Virus record (IMG/VR): IMGVR_UViG_3300033064_003691
Span: 1 to 32,485 of that record
From: a virus
Strand: one strand, 5' to 3'
DNA length: 32,485 bases
A program made the translations under genes and the position numbers. The notes under the pieces are model-generated. The model ran no database searches and was not told where the DNA came from. It worked only from the letters and a program-made list of their open reading frames with translations. Below, piece after piece: positions 21,068-28,798 of this stretch; position 1 is the first letter of the stretch; each line of letters starts with the position of its first letter.

Positions 21068-22536
21068 CCGCCGCGTTTGATCTGGCAATGGCCGAGGCCT
21101 GGGCGATGGCCGAAAAACCGCTTCTGACCCTTTTCGATATTGCCGCCCGCACGAATGAAACGCCGGCGGCGATCGAAACGCAATTGGGTCGCCCATTGGT
21201 CAATAGCCAAAAAACCACTATCCGCGATGGTGTCGCCATGGTGCCGATCGCCGGCCCCATATTCCGCCGGGCTAATCTGTTCACCCAGATTTCGGGCGCC
21301 ACGTCTAATGAGGTTCTGGCCCGTGATCTGCGCGCCGCCGCCGATGATCCCGCCGTTACGGCGATCCTATTGGCGATCGATAGCCCCGGCGGCGAGGTCA
21401 ACGGGACCAACGAAGTCGCCAAGCTGGTCGCGACGATCCGCGACGAAGGCAATAAGCCGATCGTCGCTTATGTTTCGGGCATGGCCGCCTCGGGGGCCTA
21501 TTGGATCGCCAGCGCCGCCAGTAAAATTTATGTCGATGAAACCGCATTGCTGGGATCAATCGGCGTGATTGCCGGTTTTACCGACCGTAGCGAAATGCCC
21601 GGCCAACCGAAAAAAATAACGATCATTTCCAGCCAATCGCCGAACAAGGCGCCGGATCCCACAACGGATGCGGGCCGGGCGACGATCCGGGCGACGGTTG
21701 ACGGGCTGGCCGAGGTGTTTATCGCCCAGGTCGCCGCCGGCCGCGACGTATCGGTCGAAACCGTCAAGGAAGATTTTGGCCAGGGCGATGTTTTGATCGG
21801 CGCGGCGGCGGTGGCCGCCGGCATGGCCGACGGCATTGCCACCCATGAGGAAGTTCTCGCCGGGCTTATTGCCGGCACAATTGCCGACGCGGATCCGCGC
21901 CCGGCTTCACCCCAGCATAGAGGTACTGGAAAAATGGTTACGAAAAACGCGGATCAGATCCGTGCAGAGCATCCCGAGGCTTTTGCCGAAATCAGCGCCA
22001 CGGCGCGCAAGGAAGGCGAGATCGCCGGCGATGCCCTAGGCCGCCAGGCCGGGCATGATGAAGGCCTGGCCGTTGGCATTGCTGCCGGCAAGGCTGAAGG
22101 CCTGGCGCTGGGCGCCGACGCCGAGCGCCTGCGCGTGGTGGCCTTGGAAGCCGTGGCGTTGCCCGGCTACGAACCTTTGCTGGCTGCCCACAAGGCCGAC
22201 GCCGCCCTGACTGATACGGATCTAATGCGCGCCCAGGTCGATGCGCAAAAGGCAAAGGGTGGGCAGGCGATTGCGGCTACGGCGGCCGACGAACAAACCC
22301 TGGCGATCGATTTGCCGCAACCGGCGGCGAGTGCCAGCGGTACGCCAGCGGTCCAGGCCGTGATCGTCGAGGGCGACGAGGAAGGCGCAGTCGCCGCCGA
22401 CAAGGCGGAATGGTCGGCTAATTCTGCCCTGCGGGCCGAATTCAACCTTAGCGGCGAGGCTGGCTATCTGGCCTATGCCAAGGCCGCGCGGGCCGGCACG
22501 ATTAAGGCGCCGGCCGTGATGATGGTTCCGGCCTAG
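21064..22536 (+). CDS. S49-family head maturation protease with C-terminal scaffold region
   Basis: A 490-residue protein. Residues about 55-280 are a ClpP/SppA-like S49 peptidase: LLAIDSPGGEVNG (102-114), the catalytic serine in SGMAASGAYW (138-147, Ser143), and GSIGVIAG (164-171). K195 in SPNKAP is the candidate partner lysine. Residues 291-490, starting at an internal Met, are Ala/Glu-rich and helical, consistent with a scaffold. This mirrors the lambda C/Nu3 arrangement. It processes or assembles the prohead and is probably itself cut. It overlaps portal by four bases. Confidence 0.9.
   Translation: MTAAFDLAMAEAWAMAEKPLLTLFDIAARTNETPAAIETQLGRPLVNSQKTTIRDGVAMVPIAGPIFRRANLFTQISGATSNEVLARDLRAAADDPAVTAILLAIDSPGGEVNGTNEVAKLVATIRDEGNKPIVAYVSGMAASGAYWIASAASKIYVDETALLGSIGVIAGFTDRSEMPGQPKKITIISSQSPNKAPDPTTDAGRATIRATVDGLAEVFIAQVAAGRDVSVETVKEDFGQGDVLIGAAAVAAGMADGIATHEEVLAGLIAGTIADADPRPASPQHRGTGKMVTKNADQIRAEHPEAFAEISATARKEGEIAGDALGRQAGHDEGLAVGIAAGKAEGLALGADAERLRVVALEAVALPGYEPLLAAHKADAALTDTDLMRAQVDAQKAKGGQAIAATAADEQTLAIDLPQPAASASGTPAVQAVIVEGDEEGAVAADKAEWSANSALRAEFNLSGEAGYLAYAKAARAGTIKAPAVMMVPA
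21934..22536 (+). CDS. probable internally started scaffold protein (Nu3-like)
   Basis: An in-frame ATG at 21934 (MVTKNADQIRAEHPEAFAEI), preceded by AGAGG about 12 bases upstream, would give a 200-residue protein identical to the C-terminal part of the protease. The lambda C gene encodes its scaffold Nu3 in exactly this way. The segment begins after the peptidase domain, and its composition is that of a scaffold. Independent translation is inferred, not shown. Confidence 0.5.
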   Translation: MVTKNADQIRAEHPEAFAEISATARKEGEIAGDALGRQAGHDEGLAVGIAAGKAEGLALGADAERLRVVALEAVALPGYEPLLAAHKADAALTDTDLMRAQVDAQKAKGGQAIAATAADEQTLAIDLPQPAASASGTPAVQAVIVEGDEEGAVAADKAEWSANSALRAEFNLSGEAGYLAYAKAARAGTIKAPAVMMVPA

Positions 22537-22555
22537 TCCGAAAACTCTAACAACA

Positions 22556-22573
22556 ACCGCCGCCCTGGGCGGT
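22556..22573 (+). terminator. small hairpin between protease and decoration genes
   Basis: ACCGCC and GGCGGT form six base pairs around GCCCTG, with no T-run. It may modulate messenger stability or act as a weak attenuator. Confidence 0.3.
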
Positions 22574-22623
22574 CGGTCACAAGTCTAACCTTGCAATGAT
22601 TGCAAAAAATTGAGGTAGGAAAA

Positions 22624-23391
22624 ATGACGACTTTGGCAGTTGATACCCCTCGCCGGTTTACGCCGTTCGGGACCGACGTCGACGCATTCGGCGTGATCGC
22701 GTCGGATACTATTTATGAAGGTTCCGCCGTTGGCGATAACGGTTCGGGCTATGGCCGGCCGTTGGTTTCGGCAGATCCGTTTCGCGGCTTCGCCCTGCAA
22801 AAGGCCGACAATTCGGCCGGCGCCGCCGGTGCCCTTAACGTCAAGGTTCAAACGCGCGGGCAGATCCGCCTGGCGATTACCAGCCTGGGCATTACCGACG
22901 TAGGCCGCCCGGTCTATGCGGCCGACGACAATACCTTCGCCCTGACCGGCTTGGGCACTTATATCGGCCGGGTGGTGCGGTACGAAAGCACCGGCGTGGG
23001 CATTGTCGCTTTCGATGTTATGTCGCCCGAGCGGGAATTGATCGTTCCTATTGCCCTGACGCTCGCCAACCTGGCCGATGGCGACGTCGTAACCGCCTAT
23101 ACGCCGGGCTTTCCGGGGCGGATCAAGGCGCTGGATTTTGCCGTCCTGGTGGCGGTGACGACGGCGGCGAAACTGTCGACGCTAAATGCCGAAATTAACA
23201 CCACCAACGTCACGGGCGGCGCGGTTGCCTTGACGTCGGCCAATTGTACGCCGATCGGTAAGGTTGTCGCCGGATCCGCGGTTTCCGCCGCCAATGCTTT
23301 CGATATTAACGACACGATATCGATCGAGGCGGCCAGCACCACCACCTTTGTCGAAGGCTCGGGCGTCCTACTGGTCAAGCTGGGGTACTAA
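22624..23391 (+). CDS. head decoration (cement) protein with C-terminal domain
   Basis: A 255-residue protein. The N-terminal part (to about 135) has the pattern of capsid cement proteins: ASDTIYEGSAVGDN, FRGFALQKADNSAGAAGALN and a beta-rich GQIRLAITSLGITDVGRPVY. The second part, from about 145, reads LTLANLADGDVVTAYTPGFP and ends in FVEGSGVLLVKLGY; it looks like a separate beta-sandwich domain. Decoration proteins bind the expanded capsid surface; an extra domain could be exposed. The start has GAGGTAGG upstream. The gene lies just before the major capsid gene, as usual. Confidence 0.75.
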   Translation: MTTLAVDTPRRFTPFGTDVDAFGVIASDTIYEGSAVGDNGSGYGRPLVSADPFRGFALQKADNSAGAAGALNVKVQTRGQIRLAITSLGITDVGRPVYAADDNTFALTGLGTYIGRVVRYESTGVGIVAFDVMSPERELIVPIALTLANLADGDVVTAYTPGFPGRIKALDFAVLVAVTTAAKLSTLNAEINTTNVTGGAVALTSANCTPIGKVVAGSAVSAANAFDINDTISIEAASTTTFVEGSGVLLVKLGY

Positions 23392-23393
23392 TC

Positions 23394-23413
23394 CGGCGGG
23401 CGTCTGCCTGCCG
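23394..23413 (+). terminator. GC-rich hairpin after the decoration gene
   Basis: CGGCGGGC pairs with GCCTGCCG (one G-U) around GTCT. Only CGCTAAATGTTT follows, so termination would be partial at best. Confidence 0.35.
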
Positions 23414-23476
23414 CGCTAAATGTTTAATCCGTCGCCGCCGCCAATGGCTACGCGACAAATCTAGGGAAATTGAAAA

Positions 23477-24433
23477 ATGAGTGCTTTAGGTCTTGGCAGC
23501 CGGGCGATCCTCGGCTTACTTCACATGCGGTTGGAACAGGGCGCGATCGGTTGGATCGACCGCCTGGCTATGGCAATTAGCAGCGACCAGGCGTCGGAAA
23601 CCCATAAATGGCTCGGCATGTCGCCGGCCATGCGCGAGCATGTCGGCGGCCGTTTGGTGCATGGCCTGCGCGAGCAGGGGATTACGATCACCAACTCGAA
23701 TTTCGAGGCAACCATAGCGGTCATGCTTGACGAAATTCGCCGGGACAAAACGGGCCAGGTCGTGCAGCGGATCAACGGTCTGGCGGCACGCGCTAACAGC
23801 CACGGCGCCGGCCTGTTGTCGACATTGATTTTGAACGGCGAAAGCACGGTTTGCTATGATGGCCAGTTCTTTTTTGATACCGATCATTCCGAGGGTGATA
23901 GCGGCACCCAGGACAACGATATCCAGGTCGACGTTTCAGCCCAGGCCGTGCCGACCGACGAACAGGGTTCGACGACGGCACCGAGCGCGAAAACCATGCG
24001 CGAGGCAGTCTTGCAGGGGATCCAGCAAATCCTGGGCTTTGTCGATGATCAAGGCGAGCCGATCAACGAAGGGGCCAGCGAATTCATGGTGATGGTTCCG
24101 ACGCCGTTCTGGTCCTCGGCCGTTGCGGCTGTTGTCACGCCGACCTTGGCGGGTGGCGAGACAAACGTCCTGGCTGGGTTGCCGGGCATGTCGTTGAGCG
24201 TGGTGCCTAATCCGCGTCTGACCTGGACCGATACCTTTGCCGTCTTTCGTGCCGATGGTAGCGACGGCGGTGCGCCGTTTATCAAGCAAGAGGAAGTGCC
24301 CTTGACGACGCCATACCAGGCCGAGGGCAGTCCCGAGGAATACCATAACGGCCGGCATCTTTACTCCGTCGATTGGACCGGGCAAGTCGGCTATGGCTTC
24401 TGGCAGCACGCTTGCCAGGTGAAACTTATCTGA
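23477..24433 (+). CDS. major capsid protein, Mu gpT-like
   Basis: A 318-residue protein. Features match the Mu gpT family (PF10124): WLGMSPAMREHVGGRLVHGL, LLSTLILNGESTVCYDGQFF, FDTDHSE, and a C-terminal WQHACQVKL. It forms the icosahedral shell. Its start has TAGGGAAA upstream. A Mu-type capsid behind a lambda-type terminase and portal is a mosaic arrangement. A strong intrinsic terminator follows at 24451. Confidence 0.9.
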   Translation: MSALGLGSRAILGLLHMRLEQGAIGWIDRLAMAISSDQASETHKWLGMSPAMREHVGGRLVHGLREQGITITNSNFEATIAVMLDEIRRDKTGQVVQRINGLAARANSHGAGLLSTLILNGESTVCYDGQFFFDTDHSEGDSGTQDNDIQVDVSAQAVPTDEQGSTTAPSAKTMREAVLQGIQQILGFVDDQGEPINEGASEFMVMVPTPFWSSAVAAVVTPTLAGGETNVLAGLPGMSLSVVPNPRLTWTDTFAVFRADGSDGGAPFIKQEEVPLTTPYQAEGSPEEYHNGRHLYSVDWTGQVGYGFWQHACQVKLI

Positions 24434-24450
24434 TTTTGGGTTGATGGGTG

Positions 24451-24487
24451 CGGCGGCCAGGCTCGGGTCTGGCCGCCGTTATTTTTT
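24451..24487 (+). terminator. strong intrinsic terminator after the major capsid gene
   Basis: CGGCGGCCAG (24451-24460) and CTGGCCGCCG (24469-24478) form a perfect 10-bp stem with an 8-base loop, followed by TTATTTTTT. It would reduce transcription of the tail genes compared with the head genes. Confidence 0.85.
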
Positions 24488-24531
24488 GGCGCGACGCCAT
24501 GCGGGCGCGCGCAGTCGGGAGAATTTCGGTT

Positions 24532-25284
24532 ATGCAAGTTTTTACTGTTACGTCAATTTTTGTCGGGTTCGAGATCGGCGCGATCCTGGCCCTGGACGCA
24601 AACCAGGCCGCGCGCCGGGCGCATAATATCCGCCCCTTGCTCGGCGATCCGGCCACGTTGCAAAAGCTGGTTGATGACCTAGGCGAGGAGGTGTGCACGG
24701 CCATTGCCAGCTATTGCGGGGCGACCGATCGGCAGCCCTTCGAGGTGGTGCGGGCCGTTCAGTTCAAGCGCGGCGAGGAAGTCGCGGTTATTCGTTCGGG
24801 TTCGTTAAACAAGGCATTTCTGCAAAACCTGGCGCCGGCCGAAAGTGACGCCGCCCGTGCGGTGGTTGCCGCCGTTGCCGAGGCAGTGGAACACGGCAAT
24901 CAGGTGAAGGCCGACCGTGCCGCCGGCGCGCGTGATTTGGCCGCCGTGAGGGCCGCAGGCAAGGGCGCAGGCACCAAATCGCGGCGGGCCGAGGGCAAGC
25001 TAAACCGGGCCGAGGTCAAGGCGGTTAAGGCTGCCATGCTTAAGCTGGATCCCGCCGACGTGGCCCATTGGACCCTCGACGGCAAACCCAATGCCCAGGT
25101 ATTGGGTGAAAAGGTTGGTTTTGTCGTTTCGGGCGATAACCGCGACGCAATTTTCGCGGCCATGGTGAAGGCCAAGGCCATCACGCCGCCTACCGCGATC
25201 GCCGGTGGCGGCGAAACCGACGGCCCAAATGGTGGCAATATGGCGGACGGCGGCGGCGCGGCTACCAATCCGGGCCTGATCTAA
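24532..25284 (+). CDS. hypothetical phage head-tail region protein
   Basis: A 250-residue protein. The N-terminal MQVFTVTSIFVGFEIGAILA is followed by an acidic-helical segment. The C-terminal part, LNRAEVKAVKAAMLKLDPAD, then AHWTLDGKPNAQVL, resembles small Mu-like prophage proteins found after the capsid gene. It ends in a Gly-rich tail. The ATG at 24532 is chosen over an in-frame ATG at 24448, which lies in the terminator; GGGAG lies about 10 bases upstream. Function unknown. Confidence 0.65.
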   Translation: MQVFTVTSIFVGFEIGAILALDANQAARRAHNIRPLLGDPATLQKLVDDLGEEVCTAIASYCGATDRQPFEVVRAVQFKRGEEVAVIRSGSLNKAFLQNLAPAESDAARAVVAAVAEAVEHGNQVKADRAAGARDLAAVRAAGKGAGTKSRRAEGKLNRAEVKAVKAAMLKLDPADVAHWTLDGKPNAQVLGEKVGFVVSGDNRDAIFAAMVKAKAITPPTAIAGGGETDGPNGGNMADGGGAATNPGLI

Positions 25285-25287
25285 ACC

Positions 25288-25599
25288 ATGGCCGTCGAAA
25301 GCGCCGCTGATCTGGCCGGGTTTTTCGCGCCTGGCGAGTTCGGCGTCGCGGCCACCTATACGCCTGCGGGCGGGCCTGCGGTCGCCGTGACGGTGCAGCA
25401 TTTGCAGCCGTTGGTGGCCGCTGATCTGGGCGGCGCCGATGTCATGGTTCGCCGGCGGTCGGTGTTGTTGCAGGCTGTGGAGGTCGCAACGCCGGTGCGG
25501 GGCGATACGGTCACCATCGATGCGGCTGTTTATACCGTTGTCAACGCCGAACTGGACGGCCTAGGCGTGCTTTGGACCGTCGGGCTAAAGGGCGGGTAG
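25288..25599 (+). CDS. small head-tail connector-like protein
   Basis: A 103-residue beta-rich protein (FGVAATYTPAGGPAVAVTVQ; TPVRGDTVTIDAAVYTVVNA). The pattern and position fit the head-tail joining (gpFII-type) family of siphoviruses. It starts three bases after the upstream stop and abuts the next gene (stop then ATG without gap). Assignment rests on fold pattern and gene order. Confidence 0.65.
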   Translation: MAVESAADLAGFFAPGEFGVAATYTPAGGPAVAVTVQHLQPLVAADLGGADVMVRRRSVLLQAVEVATPVRGDTVTIDAAVYTVVNAELDGLGVLWTVGLKGG

Positions 25600-26214
25600 A
25601 TGGCGAATATCGGCGTCGATGTGGTTTCCGGCGGCCCTGGCCGGCGTGGGGTCGGGGTGGCGCGCGCGGTCAAGAAAATCATTGATCGGGAAATTGCCGA
25701 CCTGGACGCCGCGACCGAGAAGGGCGTCAAGGCGACGGGCAAGACGTTAAACGATCGGTTGCGCGGAGAGACGCGCCGGGCCGGTCTGAAAAAACTAGCC
25801 GGCACCTGGCGCCTGAATAAATACCAATCGGGATTTAAGACAGCGGCCTTTGTCTATTCCAAGGCCCAGGCAATCATGGAACTGGCCGACAAGGGCGGGA
25901 CGGTGCGGCCGAAGCGAACGAAATATCTGGCGATCTGGTTGCCGGCGGCCGGGCGAACGGCGGGATCCGGCGGCGGGCGTCGGAGTAAAACGCCGGCGGA
26001 TTTTATCGGCAAGAAAAATATTCATTTCATCCCGCCGCGCGGCAAGTCGCCTGCGCGCCTGGTGCGGGTGACAAAGTCACGGGTAACGCTGTTGTTCTTT
26101 CTGGTCAAGCAAACCCGCCACCACAAGCGGATCAATATCGCGGCCGCCGCGCGGGCGGCAAATGAAAACCTGGCGCCGAATATTCTAAAGGAAATGCGGA
26201 GGGGTGCGGCATGA
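25600..26214 (+). CDS. tail-completion-type protein (DUF6441-like)
   Basis: A 204-residue basic protein. Features are an N-terminal helical region (VKATGKTLNDRLRGETRRAG), a central WRLNKYQSG-type segment and a C-terminal VTLLFFLVKQTRHHKRINIA pattern typical of the DUF6441 family found in this slot. It probably has a gpZ-like role in completing the tail or its junction. It overlaps the next gene by four bases. Confidence 0.7.
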   Translation: MANIGVDVVSGGPGRRGVGVARAVKKIIDREIADLDAATEKGVKATGKTLNDRLRGETRRAGLKKLAGTWRLNKYQSGFKTAAFVYSKAQAIMELADKGGTVRPKRTKYLAIWLPAAGRTAGSGGGRRSKTPADFIGKKNIHFIPPRGKSPARLVRVTKSRVTLLFFLVKQTRHHKRINIAAAARAANENLAPNILKEMRRGAA

Positions 26215-26675
26215 CGACGGCCAGGGTGGAAGCTGTCATGGCGGCGCTGGTGGCGCAAGTCACGGCGGCGCTTGTCGGTGTCACGATTTGGGAGGAAAGC
26301 GAGGCCGCCGTTGCGGCCGACGATTGCCCGTTGATCATAATCTACCAGGGCGACTTAAACGCCAACGAGGCCGACGATAGCGGATCCAGCGGCGACACAG
26401 GTTTCGCGCTTGAGGTCGATATTATCTTGCATGTTTCGGGCACCGCCAGCCGGGGGGCCATGAATGATCTTTACAAGGAAGTTGTGAACGCAATCGTCAG
26501 CGATCCCGGCGGCCGCACGCTCGGCGAACTGGGCGGCGTCAGCCACATATTAGAGGCCGGACTAGGTGCCGCCGAGTTTTTGAAAGACGCGCGCGATGCC
26601 GATATGCGCGTCGCCGAATTGCAAATGGTTGTCAGTTTTCTTACCGCGCCGAATGACCGAGCGGTCGCCGGCTAA
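26211..26675 (+). CDS. tail terminator-like protein
   Basis: A 154-residue protein, with IWEESEAAVAADDCPLIIIY, FALEVDIILHVSGTASRGAM and a final beta strand LQMVVSFLTAP. This alpha/beta pattern and the place just before the tail-tube gene match gpU-type tail terminators, which cap the tail. No sequence motif is decisive, so the assignment relies largely on gene order. Confidence 0.65.
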   Translation: MTTARVEAVMAALVAQVTAALVGVTIWEESEAAVAADDCPLIIIYQGDLNANEADDSGSSGDTGFALEVDIILHVSGTASRGAMNDLYKEVVNAIVSDPGGRTLGELGGVSHILEAGLGAAEFLKDARDADMRVAELQMVVSFLTAPNDRAVAG

Positions 26676-26691
26676 CATGAAGGGTTAAAAA

Positions 26692-26859
26692 ATGCCTGAG
26701 AAAAAAGCACCTGAGAGAAAAATGCCGGCGCACAAGCGCGCGGTTTTTGTGCGCAATGCCAGGCCGGCGCCGGCGGATCCGCCCGCCGACAATCGGGCCG
26801 AGGCGCCCGCCGACGGTAAGGCCACCGCCGCGCCGCCGCCGCCAAAGCCTAAAAAATAA
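26692..26859 (+). CDS. short Lys/Ala/Pro-rich phage protein
   Basis: A 55-residue protein beginning MPEKKAPERKMPAHKRAVFV and ending PPPPKPKK. AAGGG lies eight to twelve bases upstream of the ATG. Such low-complexity basic peptides occur between tail-terminator and tail-tube genes in other phages. It is probably disordered; function unknown. Confidence 0.55.
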   Translation: MPEKKAPERKMPAHKRAVFVRNARPAPADPPADNRAEAPADGKATAAPPPPKPKK

Positions 26860-26880
26860 ATCCGGGGTTTGTCCCAAGCC

Positions 26881-26897
26881 GGCGAACGGCGTTCGCC
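26881..26897. repeat. 17-bp palindrome GGCGAACGGCGTTCGCC, copy 3
   Basis: Perfect 7-bp arms around GGC, in the gap before the tail-tube gene. It is identical to copy 1. No T-run follows, so it is not a standard terminator. Confidence 0.6.
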
Positions 26898-26942
26898 TGG
26901 TAAGCATTTTAACGACGGGTAAACCGTAAAGGGGTTAGGTCT

Positions 26943-28121
26943 ATGTCTACGAAATTTCGGACGCGCGCTCGATTGTTTTTGGTTGATGCCGAGGCGGTAA
27001 GTGGGACGGCGGAAGCCTTAACGCCGGCGGCCGACGCTTGCAAAATCGAAAACCTGCAAATCGAGGCGCCGGTCGAGGTCGAGCAAACCAACGAACACCA
27101 GGCCGGGCTTGACGCTTCGGCATCGATCCCCGGTGCCGTGCCGTCGCGCATGTCGGGCGATGTTTTGATCAAGGGGGCCGGTACCGCCGGCGTCGCGCCC
27201 GAGGGCGGCCCGTTGTTACGGGGCGCCGGCCTGTCGCAAACCCTGCAAGCGGCGGCGATCGCGGATACCGCCCAGGCCGGCGCCGCTGGCAGCCTAACCC
27301 TGGCCGCTGGTGAAAGCGCCGTCGATAATATCCACGTTGGAAAGGTCATTAAGATTACCGGCGGCACCGGAACGCTGAACGAGGCGCGGCTGATTTCCGG
27401 CTATGTGGGTAGCAGCAAGGTTGCCTCGGTATATCCTGATTGGTCGGTGACGCCGGATGTTACGACAACCTACAACATTGCCGCCAATGCGCTTTATGTT
27501 CCGGCCTCGACGGGCATGGAAACTATCACGGCCTTCGGCTATTTGATGCCGGCATCCGGCACCACGGCGCGCTTGCAAAAGATCGTCGGCGGTGTTGCCG
27601 GCATGACCATGCGCGTGCCGGCCAACAAGGTCGGCCGTTATTCGTTTTCCATGCTCGGCAAATTGCCGGAAAATCCGACCGATCCAACGACGCCGACCGG
27701 GACGGCATACGATACGCCGACCGCACCGGCGTTTATTGGCGCCGACGCCTATCTCGGCGGCGTCGCGATCCAGATCAACGAGTTCTCGCTGGACCTGGGC
27801 AATGACGTAAAACTTGCCGTCGATCCGACCGAGGCGAACGGTTATGACGCGGCGTTTGTCAATGAGCGGCGGATCGTCGGGTCAATCGACCCGCGTATTT
27901 CCGATCTTGCAACGCGGGATATCTTCGCCGATTTGAGGGCGCCGACCCGCCGCGATTTGTGGTTGCGGTGGGGCACGGCCTCGGGCAATTCGGTATCGCT
28001 CTGGATCCCAAATTTTCAATATACCGGCGTTGGCCATGGCGATGCCGATGGCGTGATTACGCAAGTGGCGCCGTTCGAATGTCCCGACCCGGATACCGGC
28101 GTTTACATCTGCATTTACTAG
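26943..28121 (+). CDS. major tail tube protein
   Basis: A 392-residue protein. The start STKFRTRARLFLVDAEAVSG and the core QIEAPVEVEQTNEHQAGLDA are typical of siphoviral tail-tube subunits. A large inserted domain (about residues 105-190) contains a repeated TG-rich beta pattern (IKITGGTGTLNEARLISGYV). The tail tube forms hexameric rings stacked along the tape measure. AGGGG lies 11 bases upstream. The gene is followed by the tail assembly chaperone pair, as expected. Confidence 0.82.
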   Translation: MSTKFRTRARLFLVDAEAVSGTAEALTPAADACKIENLQIEAPVEVEQTNEHQAGLDASASIPGAVPSRMSGDVLIKGAGTAGVAPEGGPLLRGAGLSQTLQAAAIADTAQAGAAGSLTLAAGESAVDNIHVGKVIKITGGTGTLNEARLISGYVGSSKVASVYPDWSVTPDVTTTYNIAANALYVPASTGMETITAFGYLMPASGTTARLQKIVGGVAGMTMRVPANKVGRYSFSMLGKLPENPTDPTTPTGTAYDTPTAPAFIGADAYLGGVAIQINEFSLDLGNDVKLAVDPTEANGYDAAFVNERRIVGSIDPRISDLATRDIFADLRAPTRRDLWLRWGTASGNSVSLWIPNFQYTGVGHGDADGVITQVAPFECPDPDTGVYICIY

Positions 28122-28150
28122 ATCGACCCACTTAATAAGGATCCAGAAAT

Positions 28151-28798
28151 ATGGCGATCATTTTAACCGCCGGCAGCACGGTGCCGTTTACCGTCGACGA
28201 TGTTTTGCCCGGCGAGGACAATCCGCGCACCTATATTCTGGCGGTGCCGACGCGGGCGATGCGCCAGGAATTCGAGCGGGATAAGCAGGGCGATATGGCC
28301 GCCAAGGCCCTGGCGATTGGTGTGCCCGAGATCAGGGTCTGGTCGGTGTCGGCGTTTCTAAATTTGGCCGATGGCTGCCTGGCCGAAATCTTTCCCGATT
28401 TCCGGGCGCCGGATAAATTGGCGGCGATCGACGCCATTGCCGCCTATCGGGCCGCCTGGGCCGAGGATCCCGGCGCCATCGATGATGCTGTTCTGCGGAC
28501 CTACTGGGATCTGGAAAAGAAGTTGATAGCGGGATCCGACGAATTCCGCCACGCCGCTAACGATCGCCATCGTTATTTGGAGGTTCTAGGCGAGGCGGCG
28601 ACCCGGCGCTTTGTGCAGGCTATTACGGGACCGGATGGCGAGGCGCTGGATCCCGTCGGGCGCGCCTTGCCGCGTGCCTTTGGCCGCCTGACCGCCGCCG
28701 CGTTAGAGCGGATCCCGACGCCGCACCAGGTCGATATTTTTATGGAGGTTAACCGTCTTTCCGAACCTACCGAGGACGAAATAAAAAAGTCGGATTGA
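28151..28798 (+). CDS. tail assembly chaperone (gpG-like)
   Basis: A 215-residue protein between tail tube and tape measure, the conserved slot for tail assembly chaperones. It contains SVSAFLNLADGCLAEIFPDF and helical middle and C-terminal segments; sequence similarity to lambda G itself is not evident. AAGGA lies upstream of the ATG. The last codons read GAA ATA AAA AAG TCG GAT TGA, which contain a -1 frameshift heptamer, so a part of translation should continue into the frame ending at 29115. Confidence 0.75.
   Translation: MAIILTAGSTVPFTVDDVLPGEDNPRTYILAVPTRAMRQEFERDKQGDMAAKALAIGVPEIRVWSVSAFLNLADGCLAEIFPDFRAPDKLAAIDAIAAYRAAWAEDPGAIDDAVLRTYWDLEKKLIAGSDEFRHAANDRHRYLEVLGEAATRRFVQAITGPDGEALDPVGRALPRAFGRLTAAALERIPTPHQVDIFMEVNRLSEPTEDEIKKSD
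28783..28789 (+). promoter_or_regulatory. -1 ribosomal frameshift site A AAA AAG
   Basis: The heptamer lies in the correct X XXY YYZ phase relative to the gene starting at 28151 (codons AAA 28784-28786 and AAG 28787-28789). The -1 frame then continues as GTC GGA TTG ACC and stays open to 29115. This is the slippery sequence used by E. coli dnaX. Three codons remain before the zero-frame stop. Confidence 0.75.

Noticed and set aside
24448-24531. Upstream in-frame start for the gene at 24532
   Set aside because: It would place coding sequence within the intrinsic terminator stem and gives an unnatural Arg-rich leader.
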